This document shows, piece by piece, positions 1-9,681 of a stretch of 64,000 bases of DNA. The stretch's first letter is position 1. Each line of letters opens with the position of its first letter. Source of the DNA: Heterodera schachtii (Eukaryota > Nematoda > Chromadorea > Rhabditida > Heteroderidae); contig SIJG01000004.1 of assembly GCA_023374025.1 (NCBI GenBank), positions 1 through 64,000 of the forward strand. The letters are read 5' to 3'. The notes under the pieces were generated by a model. That model searched no databases. It had not been told where the DNA came from and worked only from the letters and a program-made list of their open reading frames with translations. Position numbers and translations under genes: made by a program.

Positions 1-106
1 ATGTTATCCTACCATTATGAGCTATGACCGAAGCTCCCGAGTCGTGCATTAGCGAAGGCCTTCTCCGCGAAAGATCTTTTGTCGCTTTGTTTTGCTTAAT
101 TTTAGA

Positions 107-373
107 TTAATAATTGTAAATTGAATTAAAAAGTGCCACCTGCTGAATGGCACTGCCTTCCATTTGGGCTTTGATTAGCTCCTTAAGTAATTCATTGTTT
201 TGTGATGTTATATCAAGTGAGCTTGTGCTTGGAGTATTTTGAAAAAGCTGCGGAAAAAATCCCATTTGCTGTAGTGCCAACAATGTTGGTTCATCCAAAC
301 GAGGGGTCGCTGTTGAAAAGGCTGTTGCTGTCTGTTGTCGGCTGTTTGCGTTTCCGCCAGGATTCTGCTGCAT
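107..373 (-). CDS. Possible exon of a Gln/Asn/Ser-rich protein
   Basis: An 88-codon open frame rich in Gln, Asn, Ser and Thr, with the segment LLALQQMGFFPQLF, runs leftward to a stop near 107. Composition and codon use look like coding sequence, unlike the AT-rich DNA to its right. The codon used as start may be internal: a polypyrimidine stretch and an AG lie just upstream on the minus strand, so this could be a last exon. No domain is recognised. It may equally be a chance frame. Confidence 0.25.
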   Translation of the reverse strand: MQQNPGGNANSRQQTATAFSTATPRLDEPTLLALQQMGFFPQLFQNTPSTSSLDITSQNNELLKELIKAQMEGSAIQQVALFNSIYNY

Positions 374-967
374 TTGCTTTTCTCGACAAAAACGCTAAAT
401 ATCTGTCTTTATCAGCCGATTTACTGATTTTTACAGCCAATATGAATCGAATTAAAATAATTGATGAAAAATCATAAATATGTAAATGTTTTTGCAAAAT
501 TTAATCAAACTCATTCTCTTTCACCTTTCCCATTTCTTTTCTATTTTATTTATTTATTATGTAATTTTCGGTCTACGTCAGTTGGGCCCTCACGATTGGG
601 CCCCCACGTTTGGGCCCCAGCATGTTTTCCCAATATAACATTCTATAACTTTTTTATTTGGCATCCAAATCTAACATTGTTGGTATCATTCGAAGGCTTA
701 ATATGTTTAGAAGCTTTTTCTAAGCTATTGCTTCGCGATTAGATAATTACCAAAAAAATTATACATGAAAATTTCAAAAAAGTCAAAATTTTTGAAGTTT
801 TTTCTTAATAAAATTTTTTCCAGGCTTGAAAATCTATCCGCTTTTTGTCAGAGAGCATGATAAGAGCTTTCGAATGATACCAAGTTTATTGGATTTTGAT
901 GCCAACAAAAAAAGCTTACGTGGAAAAACCTGCTGGGGCCCAAACGTGAGGGGCAAAGGTATAGGGT

Positions 968-1148
968 AAAAACCCAACTCGTACTAGGCCAACTCGTACT
1001 GCCCCAACTCGTACTGGTACCCCAACTCGTACTAAGATTCCCAACTCGTACTAAGTTTCCCAACTCGTACTAAGATTCCCAACTCGTACTAAATTACCCA
1101 ACTCGTACTATTTTTCCCAACTCGTACTAATTTTCCCAACTCGTACTG
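968..1148. repeat. Left terminal array of CAACTCGTACT units
   Basis: Ten copies of CAACTCGTACT are spaced by short variable linkers (AAGATTCC, AAGTTTCC and others). The outer copies match the right array in order; the three inner copies have A/T-rich linkers found only here. Such an array at a transposon end could be repeated transposase-binding sites, which is inference. Confidence 0.9.
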
Positions 1149-1306
1149 TGCAACAAAGAGAAATTTTATCACAAATTTTCACTATTTTCATTGAATTACC
1201 TTAATAATTTATATTTTTCGTCTTTTTTACAAACAGATTAAAATATGGCATGCTTTAGTCAACGGATTGGCTCAAAATCAGTGATGCTTTCTGATCACAC
1301 TGATTT

Positions 1307-2568
1307 ATGCGTTACTTGGACGATGATCTGGCCATATTCGCGTCACCGCGACAACTTCAGTTACTGAAGAAATCAGCTGTCATTGTGTCGGATGGGACGT
1401 TCAAACAGGCGCCAAAAGGAATTTACCAAGTTTCATTTATTACCCAGATTTTTTTCATATTTTTTATTAGGTTTATCGTGTCTTCGGCTTTGTAGCGGCG
1501 ACTCATGCCGTACCGCTGTGCACGGCACTGATGCGTGGGAAAAGTCGTGTCATTTACCGACGCTTCTGGTCAACGTTGAGACAGGAACTTGAGGACACAG
1601 AAGGAGAGCTAATGGTTATTATTTCTGTGAAATTATATATTTTTTTCGTGCTTTAGATAAGCCAAGCCAATTTTGATTTTGAGCCCGCCTCAATCGAAGA
1701 ATTCAAACTGAACTTCATTCATGTCCGTTGCAAAATGTGCTGCTTCCACGTAAGACAGGCTATGCACAGGCGCATACAACGCATGGGCTTGGTGAACCTC
1801 TACACATCGCGTGAACAAGAAGGCCGCGCATTTCAAGCACTTCTTCGCAAAATTGGCGCCCTACAATTTGCACCCCAAAACCACGTCAACCGTTCATTGC
1901 ACTTGATGCAGCAATTGATCAACGAAAGCGAGTTGGAGTTGGTTATCCGATTGTCGTTGTTGGACATATTAGAATATTATGTTTGCCTTATTTTTTTGTT
2001 TTTTTCTTAAAAACTAAACTTAGGCCACTACTTGGTTACGCAACAGCATTGGCTCCGAGTTTTTCTCTCTTTTTGATGTTCCAGTTCATCGGACAATCAA
2101 TCATGCGGAGTCTTATCACGGCCGACAACGTTGGTTTTATCAACCACATCAATTACTCGGTCGTTGGCTTGTGAATTTGCAGGTTAATAAGAATTTATTT
2201 CTTTCAAATTTGACTGTTTTGCTTAGGAGGTTAATCATGCAGAAGAAGAATCAGCTGTGTCAATTCAAGAGGGACGACAGCCACCATCTCAACCGTTGGC
2301 AGTTACCGCAGAAATAGATGCCAGCATCGCGCGTGAGAAGGCTGACATTATGGCATTTCTGGACAGCGATTACGAGGATGAGCAATTTACGGAGACATTG
2401 TCGCGCTACTATGGCCGTATTGGACATTTGATTGGGTTCAATGTGCCTCCAAGATTAGAAATAGAAGAACAGATAGAGGAGGCAGCAGCAATGGAAGAAG
2501 CAGAAGCGAGTCTCAATGAGAGCGGAATTTATGTTGTGCCAAATGATGAAAATCTCGATCCTTGTTGA
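1307..2568 (+). CDS. MULE-type transposase, N-terminally incomplete
   Basis: Spliced in phase across small introns (about 1429-1471, 1613-1656, and further ones near 1970 and 2180), the frames give SDGTFKQAP (first catalytic Asp region), NFDFEPASIEEF (second Asp), CCFHVRQAMHRR, and later TINHAESYHGR, the order and spacing seen in Mutator-like transposases. The last exon (to 2568) is acidic and ends in NDENLDPC. No FLYWCH or other DNA-binding domain is found upstream; the stretch before 1307 has stops in the expected frame. The core therefore looks coherent, but the protein is probably not full length. It lies entirely inside the tandem-repeat-ended transposon. Confidence 0.6.
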
Positions 2569-2785
2569 ATTCTTTAATGAATTATTTCATTTTACCGAAT
2601 TTTGTGCATTTTTATGGGTTTTATTATTTATTTTTTGCTGAATTTTTATCATTTCATCGATTTTCGTGCATTTTTATGGGTTTTATTATTTATTTTTTGC
2701 TGAATTTTTATCATTTCATCGATTTTCGTGCATTTTTTGTGATTTAAAAAAAAATTTGAGCGATGTTTTTTCCGTTTTTTGTTGC

Positions 2786-2908
2786 ACAGTACGAGTTGGG
2801 AATCTTAGTACGAGTTGGGAAACTTAGTACGAGTTGGGAATCTTAGTACGAGTCGGGGTACCAGTACGAGTTGGGGCAGTACGAGTTGGCCTAGTACGAG
2901 TTGGGTGT
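2786..2908. repeat. Right terminal array, inverted
   Basis: Seven units of AGTACGAGTTGG, the complement of the left array. One unit carries a substitution (AGTACGAGTCGG). The outer units and linkers match the left array, making the arrays the element's inverted termini. Confidence 0.9.
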
Positions 2909-3608
2909 CGTCCAAGGTATAGATTATTGGTCCCGAAAATTTTTTTTTAATAAAATTTAAGAAAATTATTTTTAGGGGTAATCTGAGGCGCCGAGCACGA
3001 ATCCGGTCTTATTTTGGCTCAGTCTCGAACCTCAAACCCGGACTCGAACAAAAATTTGAGAATTCAATTTTTCGTACTTCGCAGTTTTAGTTCAAAACCC
3101 GGCTATATACGCGGAATCAAAATAGGAACGTAATAATATGTTAATAAAAAATTATTTAAACCATTTTGAGCCAAAAATGTAAAGTTCGAAAAAAATTAAC
3201 TTTTCGAACTATTGTTCGAATCTGGGTTCGGTGTTCGAATTTGGTCGAAATTGATGTCAGAATTGAATTCTTCGACCCTGAAAAGCCCTAAACAACTTTA
3301 TTTCTAAAAAAAATTAAAATTTTTCAAAAAAGGGGTACCATCAAAAGTATTACCAAATGTTCGAATCCGGGTTTTGGGTTCGAAATTGAGTCAAAATAAG
3401 GCCGGATTCGTCTCGGCGCCAAAGAATACCCATAAAAATAATTTTCTCAAATTTTATTTAAAAAAATTTTTCGGGACCAATAATCTATACCATTGCCACG
3501 TGAGGGCCCAACTGACGGGTTCCGGTAATTTTTCTATTTATTTCACCAAGCATCTAAATACATTCTAATACGACACATAATATACATCAAATTCTTTAAA
3601 ATTGTACA

Positions 3609-4214
3609 ATGAACCAAAATGACAGGAAAAAGCAAACACATTTACGCTGTGAAAGGTGAATCCGAACAAAATTCCAAATTTTCTTAATATTTTTTGGTTT
3701 TCAGACAGAGGAGAGAAGCAATTAATGTGTGAGATATTTAAGACTCTTTAAATTTTAATTTTAGAGCGGTTACAACGAACTAAAGGACCTTTTGCCAGCT
3801 TCTGCCTCTTTCATTGGGTGTAGGTTCCTTCTAAATTCTTTCAATCTTTGTATTTGAATATTCCAAGGCAAAACTACCAACGCTGCCATCCTTTTTAGGT
3901 ATTACTCTTTTCTAAAATAGGTAAATTCCCCTTCCCATTTTCTCTCTCAGAGCTGCCGATTATGTAAAGGCTCTTGAAACATCCATGGAGCAAAACGCTG
4001 AAGAATTGGCAAAGTTGCAAACGCAGTATTCGGCATTGGAAATGATTTTGCAGCAATACGAAAATTTTTCGTTGAATTCACAGCCTTGCTCGGCTTTGCA
4101 ACTTCAAATTGTAACAATTTTAAGACAAGCCAAAATATTGTTCTTTCAAACATTAAGCTTCAACACTTTCTCGACACCAACTTCGACTCTTTCACCTCGA
4201 GAGTCGACTGTTGA
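3609..4214 (+). CDS. mxl-2: Max-like bHLH-Zip transcription factor (MLX / MXL-2 family)
   Basis: Six exons: 3609-3655, 3705-3726, 3765-3819, 3868-3898, 3951-4110 and 4158-4214, giving 123 codons plus stop with consistent phases. The basic region has HLRCERQRREAIN, helix 1 is GYNELKDLLPAS, and helix 2 is AAILFRAADYVKALE, followed by a leucine-zipper-like stretch and a C-terminal tail (LQHFLDTNFDSF) resembling the MLX cytoplasmic-localisation tail. Family knowledge: MLX proteins dimerise with Mondo/MML-type partners on E-boxes to control metabolic genes. The last intron (4111-4157) was chosen because it restores the MLX-like tail; without it the frame reads to 4227. The final exon overlaps the 3' end of a gene on the opposite strand. 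Confidence 0.88.
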
Positions 4215-5526
4215 CGTCGCCGTATAGCCAAGCCCCGTCCGTTGTCGCGCCCCGCTGCCAAAGCCGACGCCGGCAGCACCGCCCGCATTTGGTTGGCCTT
4301 GCAGCTGCTGTTCACGCTCCATCTTGTACCAGGCGCATTTAATCGCCACGTGCACAGCTCTTCACTGACTGGAAAACCGGCGGACTCGAAATTTTTGACC
4401 AAATGGGCACAAAAATCGGCGTCCATCATTAATATATAATAATTAATATTTATGGCATGGCATATATTCCAATCGGACGGGCTCAGTTCGGCCCCAGCAC
4501 GATTCGGCCCCAGCGGCTTTTTGGCTATAACTTTTTTCACTGTCAACCGAATTCAACATTCTTGTTATCATTCGAAAGCTCTAAGTGTCCTCTATTAGCC
4601 TGCAAAATTCTGAAAAAATTGGTCAATTTTGAACAAATTTATGGCCAAAAAAGTTAGAAAATTTGGTTTTTTGAACTCTTCTGACCATAACTTTTTTAAA
4701 CTTTAACGAAATTTTTCAGAATTTTGCAGGCTAATAGAGGTCACTTAGAGCTTTCGAATGACACCAACAATGTTGAATTTGGTTGACAAAGAAAAAAGTT
4801 ATAGCCAAAAAGCCGCTGGGGCCGAATCGTGCCGGGGCCGAGCTGAGGTAGAACGATTCCAATCGAATCTAAATTTTTGGTATCATTCGAAAGCCCTAAG
4901 TCTAAATAATGTAATAATAGGAGAAAACAAGAGAATTCAACATTTACAGAAAGTTACAAATCAACAATTACTTAATTAATCAAATCTTTTTTCGTTGCCT
5001 AAACATTGAGATTTTATATATTTTAGCTTCTTTAGACTTTGGGCTTACGAATGATACGAAAAATTTAGGATTTGTTCGAACATGAACAAAGTTATTGTAC
5101 AAAAAGCAGGTATTTTCAACTGATTGGACTCATAAAATACCTTTAGACTCATAAAAGTCGATTGGACTCATAAAGATTTGGACAAATTTCTCAAATTTCT
5201 ATTAATGACTATGTATATTTCCATGTTCTCGTTAACCACACCCAGACATACAGCACTTACTCATTCTCGACAATGGTTCGCTTCGTAGCCATTGTGGAAG
5301 AGCGCGTTGTCGTGTAACCACGGGTCAGCTCATTGTACTGTTCAAATGGTAAACCGTTGATCTCAATCACACCCAAATGAATAGAATTTAGTCATCACTT
5401 CGGCATCAGAAACTACATCCATTCGGATTCAATAAAACATGCACTTACCCGCTTCTCCTTTTCCGTTGTGTCACCGTGTGGGCGGGTGTGAACATGCTCA
5501 GGCGGCGGCACCATGCCATAGTTCAT
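4146..5526 (-). CDS. Unrecognised 130-residue protein, three exons
   Basis: Exons 5526-5449 (starts MNYGMVPPPEH, strong GTAAGTG donor), 5361-5261 (donor GTAAGTG) and 4359-4146 join in phase to a 130-codon frame ending in a Gly/Gln-rich, then Arg/Val-rich tail. The middle contains LPFEQYNELTRGY and the last exon CAWYKMEREQQLQ. I do not recognise a family. The intron of about 900 bp holds element C and the foldback at 4866. The final 67 coding bases lie antisense to the end of the mxl-2 coding sequence. The acceptor chosen for exon 3 is the weakest part of the model. Confidence 0.45.
4475..4855. mobile_element. MULE-like foldback element C
   Basis: Termini GGACGGGCTCAGTTCGGCCC and the complement of the right end (CGTTCTACCTCAGCTCGGCC) enclose arms containing GGCTTTTTGGCTATAACTTT in inverted orientation and a central AT-rich foldback. 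ATTCCAATC flanks it on both sides (4466-4474, 4856-4864), a perfect 9-bp duplication. The ends and the shared TATCATTCGAAAGCTC phrase make it a relative of element A. No coding capacity. Confidence 0.85.
4866..5075. repeat. Degenerate foldback repeat
   Basis: TTGGTATCATTCGAAAGCCC near 4878 is matched in inverted orientation near 5037-5060 with several differences. It resembles the inner arms of elements A and C but has no GC-rich ends. It is probably an old relict into whose margin element C inserted. Confidence 0.55.
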
Positions 5527-6117
5527 GTTTGCCTATTGTTATTTGCTGGTGTTGAAATGGCATGTCCAAACATGGTCAAAAAATTCGAAAAGAGAAGAAA
5601 TTGTGCCAAAAGCAACTGTTTCTTTTTCCATACGAATTTTCGCTCCATACTGTTTTATATTACTCGTAAAAGGACACCAAAAAATGTAAATGTACGGCAA
5701 TTTTGTAGGGGGTACATAAAATGGTGACACATCAATATACAATCAAAATAAAAGAAAATGTTTGGCAAAAACAAACATTTGTTGAAGCGAAGCATTGCTT
5801 TGGATGGAGATCAATCACAATAATCAAATTCTGGGAAAGTTTGGTGGCAACGACGGAATGAAATGCTTTAATCTTTAAATATCGAAAAACGAGAGTGAAA
5901 TTTGATGGAATGAGAGAAAGGCAAACAGTCGAAATGTTTAATAAGTGAAATGATTGACGTGGAAGGGAAATATAATGATGATTGATCGCTGTAATTAATA
6001 AAGAAAACAACGGTGTAGGCAAAGTTATGTTTCGAATTCAATATAAAAATGGCGGGAGAGAGATCAAATCTATGCAGTGTAAGACAAAAGGTCCTTTGTA
6101 TTTGTACGGCTCACGGC
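5527..6117. other. Intergenic, no supported gene
   Basis: AT-rich sequence between the start of the unrecognised minus gene and the stop codon of the LRRC58-like gene. Short frames on both strands have no coding character. It presumably contains the promoter of the minus gene to its left; no motif is distinctive. Confidence 0.5.
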
Positions 6118-7362
6118 CTAACCCAAAAACACTTTCATTTTTGCATTCGCTGAAATTGAAGTGAAAGAGTCGGAGGGAGTCTCTTGGTGGGCTCGGTGGT
6201 GGTGATGGAAGTGTTGCGAATGGTCGTCGTCCGATTCGGAGGCGGAAGAACCACTGCTGTACGCGTAAGCGGGAGTATTTGTGGAACAGCGAGGGAAACT
6301 GTAAAAAACGGAGCACAGAATCCCGACAAAGCAATAGAATTACCAGTAGCCCCGACATTTGCGTCTATGTCCAAAATCGGACTCAAAGTTGAATTTTTTC
6401 AAGCCCTTGATAGGCCTAATCAGCATTATAATTAAGAAAACACGATTTTATGGTTCATTATGTATTTTTTTGTTTGAAAATCTAATTATTTTTTCAAAAA
6501 ATTTTTGAAGATCAAATAACCGGATAAAATCACTTTCAATTGCTTATTTAATGCTGTTTATGCGATCGGGGATTGAAAAACTTATTTTGAACCTGATTTT
6601 GGACAAAGACGCAAATGTCGGACCGCAAGTCTGGGCCCCAAATGTCGGGACACGAATTACCAAAGGTAATGGAGCAAAGGGACGCGATATTTGCCGCAAA
6701 AATCGATGAATTTGACGAATTCAGCACACGCTTCGAAATAGACGCCCTTACACTTCGGATTCACGCATTGGTTGGCTTAAACTCTCTGTTAAGCATCACA
6801 AGTGCCATTAGCCGACCCCCACCGGTGCCGAAGTAACCGAGCAAATCACCGGGAAGCATCGTACGACAAAAAGTGGGAGAAAAGCGGATTTTGACCACTC
6901 GGGCGGCCAATTCATTAAAGCTGGGCGGCTCCAAAGGAATTTCGTTGACATCGGTGACCAACGGATTGTTATGGAGACTCAAATCTTCCAACTTTTTAAG
7001 ACGGACAATGCGCTGCGGGAGGAACTGCCAAAATGAACACTGGTAACGAACTTTAAGGACCAAGTCGCTAACCTTCTTCAGTCGATTGTTATGAAGTGCC
7101 AAATTTCGCAAACTAAAATTTACAAAATTTTAAATAAAACCAAAACTATGAGCAAAATGTACTTGCGATAGCTGGCAATTGCGGTTGGTATTTGCTTCAG
7201 CCGATTGTCCGCCAAACCAAAAGAAGTTAATTCTGACAGCTGCCCGATTGTGTCCGGCACATCGATTAACGCATTTCCACCCAAGTAAAGCACTAGAAGG
7301 TTGGACAAACGGCATATGTCAGATGGAAAATTCTTCAAAATGAGTTGATGGGCTGGCACAAA
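6118..7362 (-). CDS. LRRC58-like leucine-rich-repeat protein, 5' end not found
   Basis: Minus-strand exons from 7362 give successive leucine-rich repeats (LLVLYLGGNALIDVP, LRNLALHNNRLKKFLP, LEDLSLHNNPLV), then the LRRC58-specific tail: PPSFNELAARVVKIR, a zinc-ribbon-like CVNPKCKGVYF, FVKFIDFCGKYRVPLL, HYLCFPRC, an Asp/Ser-rich stretch and the terminal MKVFLG (human LRRC58 ends similarly). The last intron, starting GTAATTC after CTTTG, contains a 308-bp transposon. The first LRRs expected by comparison with the vertebrate protein are missing upstream; instead a BTB-like exon splices in phase to the first LRR exon. LRRC58 has been described as a substrate adaptor of CUL-type ubiquitin ligases; that role here is by homology only. 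Confidence 0.8.
6346..6653. mobile_element. 308-bp inverted-repeat element inside the last LRRC58 intron
   Basis: The ends (GTAGCCCCGACATTTG and the complement of the right end, GTGTCCCGACATTTG) enclose a foldback containing GACATTTGCGTCTATGTCC in inverted copies. GAATTACCA at 6337-6345 and 6654-6662 is a perfect 9-bp target duplication. Removing the element leaves a normal short intron between CTTTG and TTTCCCTCGC, so the gene tolerates it. Probably MULE-like and non-autonomous. Confidence 0.85.
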
Positions 7363-7522
7363 CTTAAAAGGATTAAAAATAAAAATAATATAGGAAAATT
7401 AATTAACTGACAATAACCCATTTTTGACTCATCCCGTCCCCGACCTTCGCTAATGTCTTACACCAAAGTGTCGGGGCGATCCCCTAATCAGAAGCATTAT
7501 AATTAGGCAATTTAAAACTCAC

Positions 7523-7579
7523 CGCTTTACCATCTCCGTCCCCCACCAAAAGATGCACATCCGCGTACTCACCCGTGTT
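7523..7579 (-). CDS. BTB-like exon upstream of the LRR exons
   Basis: Nineteen codons reading NTGEYADVHLLVGDGDGKA sit between an acceptor (TTGTGAG) and a donor (GTGAGTTT). The next exon begins FVPAHQLILKN, so the splice product reads as the start of a BTB/POZ fold (DVxFxVG ... FxAHKxxL) and then passes directly into leucine-rich repeats. Both phases fit. It could be a genuine fused 5' end, a captured exon, or a separate decayed BTB gene. Confidence 0.45.
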
Positions 7580-8445
7580 CTCACAAGTGAAAATGAAACC
7601 CCCTACGCGCAACTTGCCACACGTTGTGTCCGATCTTTTTGCAGCGCCTAAAATGCAATTCTCCTCTATAGGACCATAATCGTAAATAAAAGTTTTATAC
7701 GGGAGAGAACTTTTCTGTACCTTCGGGTTAAACCTTTTTTCGCCTTTTTGGGTCAAAATTCCACACTTTGACCCCACGCGGGTGGCGACATGACCTCCCC
7801 CCACCCCCACCCCATGCACATTATATATTATGAGTCCACATTAACTTACATCTGCAACGCCCCGCCGCATCCTCCGGGGTACTCACAATAGGCGTACGTG
7901 AACCGAATACTAGACGTTTTGAGGAGAGTTGCCCCCTCCTGCACACAAAACTCCCTCGCGCCCTGAAGGGTGCCAAAATTTTGTTGAACTTCCCAATCAG
8001 CATGCTCAACAAATGGCATCAAAGGTAAGAGAATAACACCTGCAATAGATGGAAATCGAAAATTATTATTTTTTAATTGTTTTGAACAAATTTTTTCGAA
8101 AAAGTAAGAAAAAATTGCAATGAAAAAACCTGAAATTCATCTTTTTCGCGTAAATTCGAAATAATTTTTTGTCTGTTGCCTTTATCCCAGAATTTTCCTA
8201 TACAAAACTTCTGTGTACTTTAATCTCTCGATTGATACCAAGAATGAAGTTAGAGCAAGAAAGAAAAAAGTTATGACTTAAGAAACCGAGGATGGTCATT
8301 GATTGGACACGTAAACTTGCATTAGAGCCCAATAATTTTGGTCTATTGTCTTTAGCATAGAACTTAGTTATGGTCAGATTTTAGAATGTACCAAGACTTA
8401 GGCACCAATCATGAATTTACGGTCTAAGAAACAACAAAGTATGTA
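7580..8445. other. Mostly unassigned; possible decayed exons
   Basis: A 63-codon minus frame at 7821-8012 (GC-rich, ending at a GTAAGTTA donor-like site) and the frame at about 7581-7680 have some coding character but no recognisable domain. They may be older parts of the BTB-like 5' end. From about 8040 the DNA is AT-rich with weak inverted repeats and no gene. Confidence 0.35.
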
Positions 8446-8631
8446 GTGATGAATAGGGATGATATTTATAGGCACTAAAAACCGTCAAAATAGGTAGGCC
8501 TTAGGCTCTAAAAAACCCCCAAAATAGGCCCTAAAAATGGAAAATAGGCACTAAAAAACCTCGTTTTTAGGGGTGTAAAATGACAAAATGTATTCAAAAA
8601 AGTAAAAAAATTAGGCCAAATCAGTACTGAG

Positions 8632-9039
8632 CGGAACCCGTCAGTTGGGCCCTCACGTTTGGGCCCCCACGTTTGGGCCCCAGCATGCTTTTCCATGATA
8701 GCTTTTTTCTTTGGCATCCAAATTCAACATTGTTGGTATCATTCGAAAGCTCTTCACATACTCTATTAGCCTTACAAAAAGCGGATAGATTTTAAAGCCT
8801 GGAAAAATTTTTAATTTGAAAAAACTTCAAAATTTCGAGTTTTTCGCAATTTTCGTGTCTCTAACTTTTTCGATAATTGTCTAATCGCGAAGCAATAGCT
8901 TAGAAAAAGCTTTTAAACATGTTAAGCTTTCGAATGATACCAAGTTTATTGGATTTGGATGACAAATAAAAAAGTTATAGAAAGTTATAGCGGAAAAATA
9001 TGCTGGGGCCCAAACGTGGGGGCCCAACTGACGTAGACC
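8632..9039. mobile_element. MULE-like element A, copy 2, uninterrupted
   Basis: About 408 bp beginning CGGAACCCGTCAGTTGGGCC and ending GGGGGCCCAACTGACGTAGACC, the same two asymmetric ends as copy 1 but in the opposite orientation. The arms share TTGGTATCATTCGAAAGC and GCATGC-type GC blocks with copy 1. No clear target duplication remains; its right border coincides with the duplication of element E. Confidence 0.8.
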
Positions 9040-9047
9040 GTTATGGG

Positions 9048-9681
9048 TAGGGATGGGAATTTAAGTCATGAAAAATCTCAAAAAAGTCGACTTAAAAAGT
9101 CATGAAAAATCGCCAAAAAGTCACAAAAAGTCATAAAAAAGGCAAAAAAGTCCGAAAAATGCAAAAAAGTCTTGAAAAAATAACCAAAAGTCACATAAAA
9201 ATGCCAAAAAAGCACTAAATAAATCCAAAAAAGTCCTGAAAAATTAGCCAAATGTAATTAAACCCAAAAGCCGTTTTAAACATTCTTCGAAGAACGTAAT
9301 TTAAAAACGACTAATTTTAACGAAAAAAAAATATTCAAAAGTGTTACACCGTCAGATTTTATTTTATTTATTATTTTTCAGTCCCGTCATTTGAGTCCTT
9401 ATGGTATAAAAAATTTCAGTTCCGTCTCGAAGATGACTTATTTTTCGGAATTTTCGTCACAAAACGTCAAATTTTGCCTTTAAAAGTGAAAAAAGTCATA
9501 AAAAAAGTCACAAAAACGCAAAAAAGTCATAAAAATCCCAAAAAGTGCAAAAAAGTCAAAAAAAGTCACCAAAAAATGCATGTTAGAAGCTTCGAACAAA
9601 GTCTAGAACACTTTTGAAGTCATTTTAAGGTCATTTATAGTCAGCAAAAAAAAAGTCATTTGACTTAAATTCCCATCCCTA
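9048..9681. mobile_element. hAT-like foldback element E with AAAAAGTCA repeats
   Basis: Termini TAGGGATGGGAATTTAAGTC and its inverted copy at 9660-9681; GTTATGGG is duplicated perfectly (9040-9047, 9682-9689). The inside consists of degenerate AAAAAGTCATAAAAA repeats and has no coding frame. The element landed immediately beside the end of element A copy 2. Confidence 0.88.

Larger units (their letters stand above)
965..2913 (+). mobile_element. Mutator-like DNA transposon with tandem-repeat termini
   Basis: AAGGTATAG at 956-964 and again at 2914-2922 is a perfect 9-bp target duplication created inside element B. Both termini are arrays of the unit CAACTCGTACT with 2-8 nt spacers: ten copies at the left and seven in inverted orientation at the right. 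The outer three or four units and their spacers match between the two ends, so the array itself forms the terminal inverted repeat. The interior codes for a MULE-type transposase. Array copy number is unequal between ends. Confidence 0.85.
953..3497. mobile_element. Inverted-repeat element B, middle layer of the nest
   Basis: The arms pair GCAAAGGTATAGATTATTGG with the complement of the right end (CCAATAATCTATACCATTGCC) and continue inward for about 90 bp, including a GAGCACGAATCCGG-type stretch. ACGTGAGGG flanks both sides (944-952 and 3498-3506), a perfect 9-bp duplication made out of the terminus of element A. The left arm is cut after 12 bp by the MULE at 965. Without that insertion the element would be about 590 bp. 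It has no coding capacity. Confidence 0.8.
570..3524. mobile_element. MULE-like foldback element A, copy 1, outer shell of a triple nest
   Basis: GC-rich inverted termini (GGTCTACGTCAGTTGGGCCC at the left; complement of CGGAACCCGTCAGTTGGG at the right) enclose AT-rich inverted arms carrying the phrase TTGGTATCATTCGAA. The flanks GTAATTTTC (561-569) and GTAATTTTT (3525-3533) make a 9-bp target duplication with one mismatch. A second copy at 8632-9039 in opposite orientation shows the uninterrupted structure. Here the right terminus is split by another element. The 9-bp duplication and long inverted repeats fit non-autonomous Mutator-like elements; superfamily assignment is inference. Confidence 0.8.

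Noticed and set aside
968..1148. CRISPR-like array of short direct repeats
   Set aside because: Units are 11 bp with 2-8 bp linkers, not spacers of 25-40 bp, and an inverted copy closes the transposon at the other end. The DNA is eukaryotic.
9048..9681. Microsatellite or satellite DNA (AAAAAGTCA repeats)
   Set aside because: Inverted termini and a perfect 8-bp duplication show that it is a transposon whose interior is repetitive.
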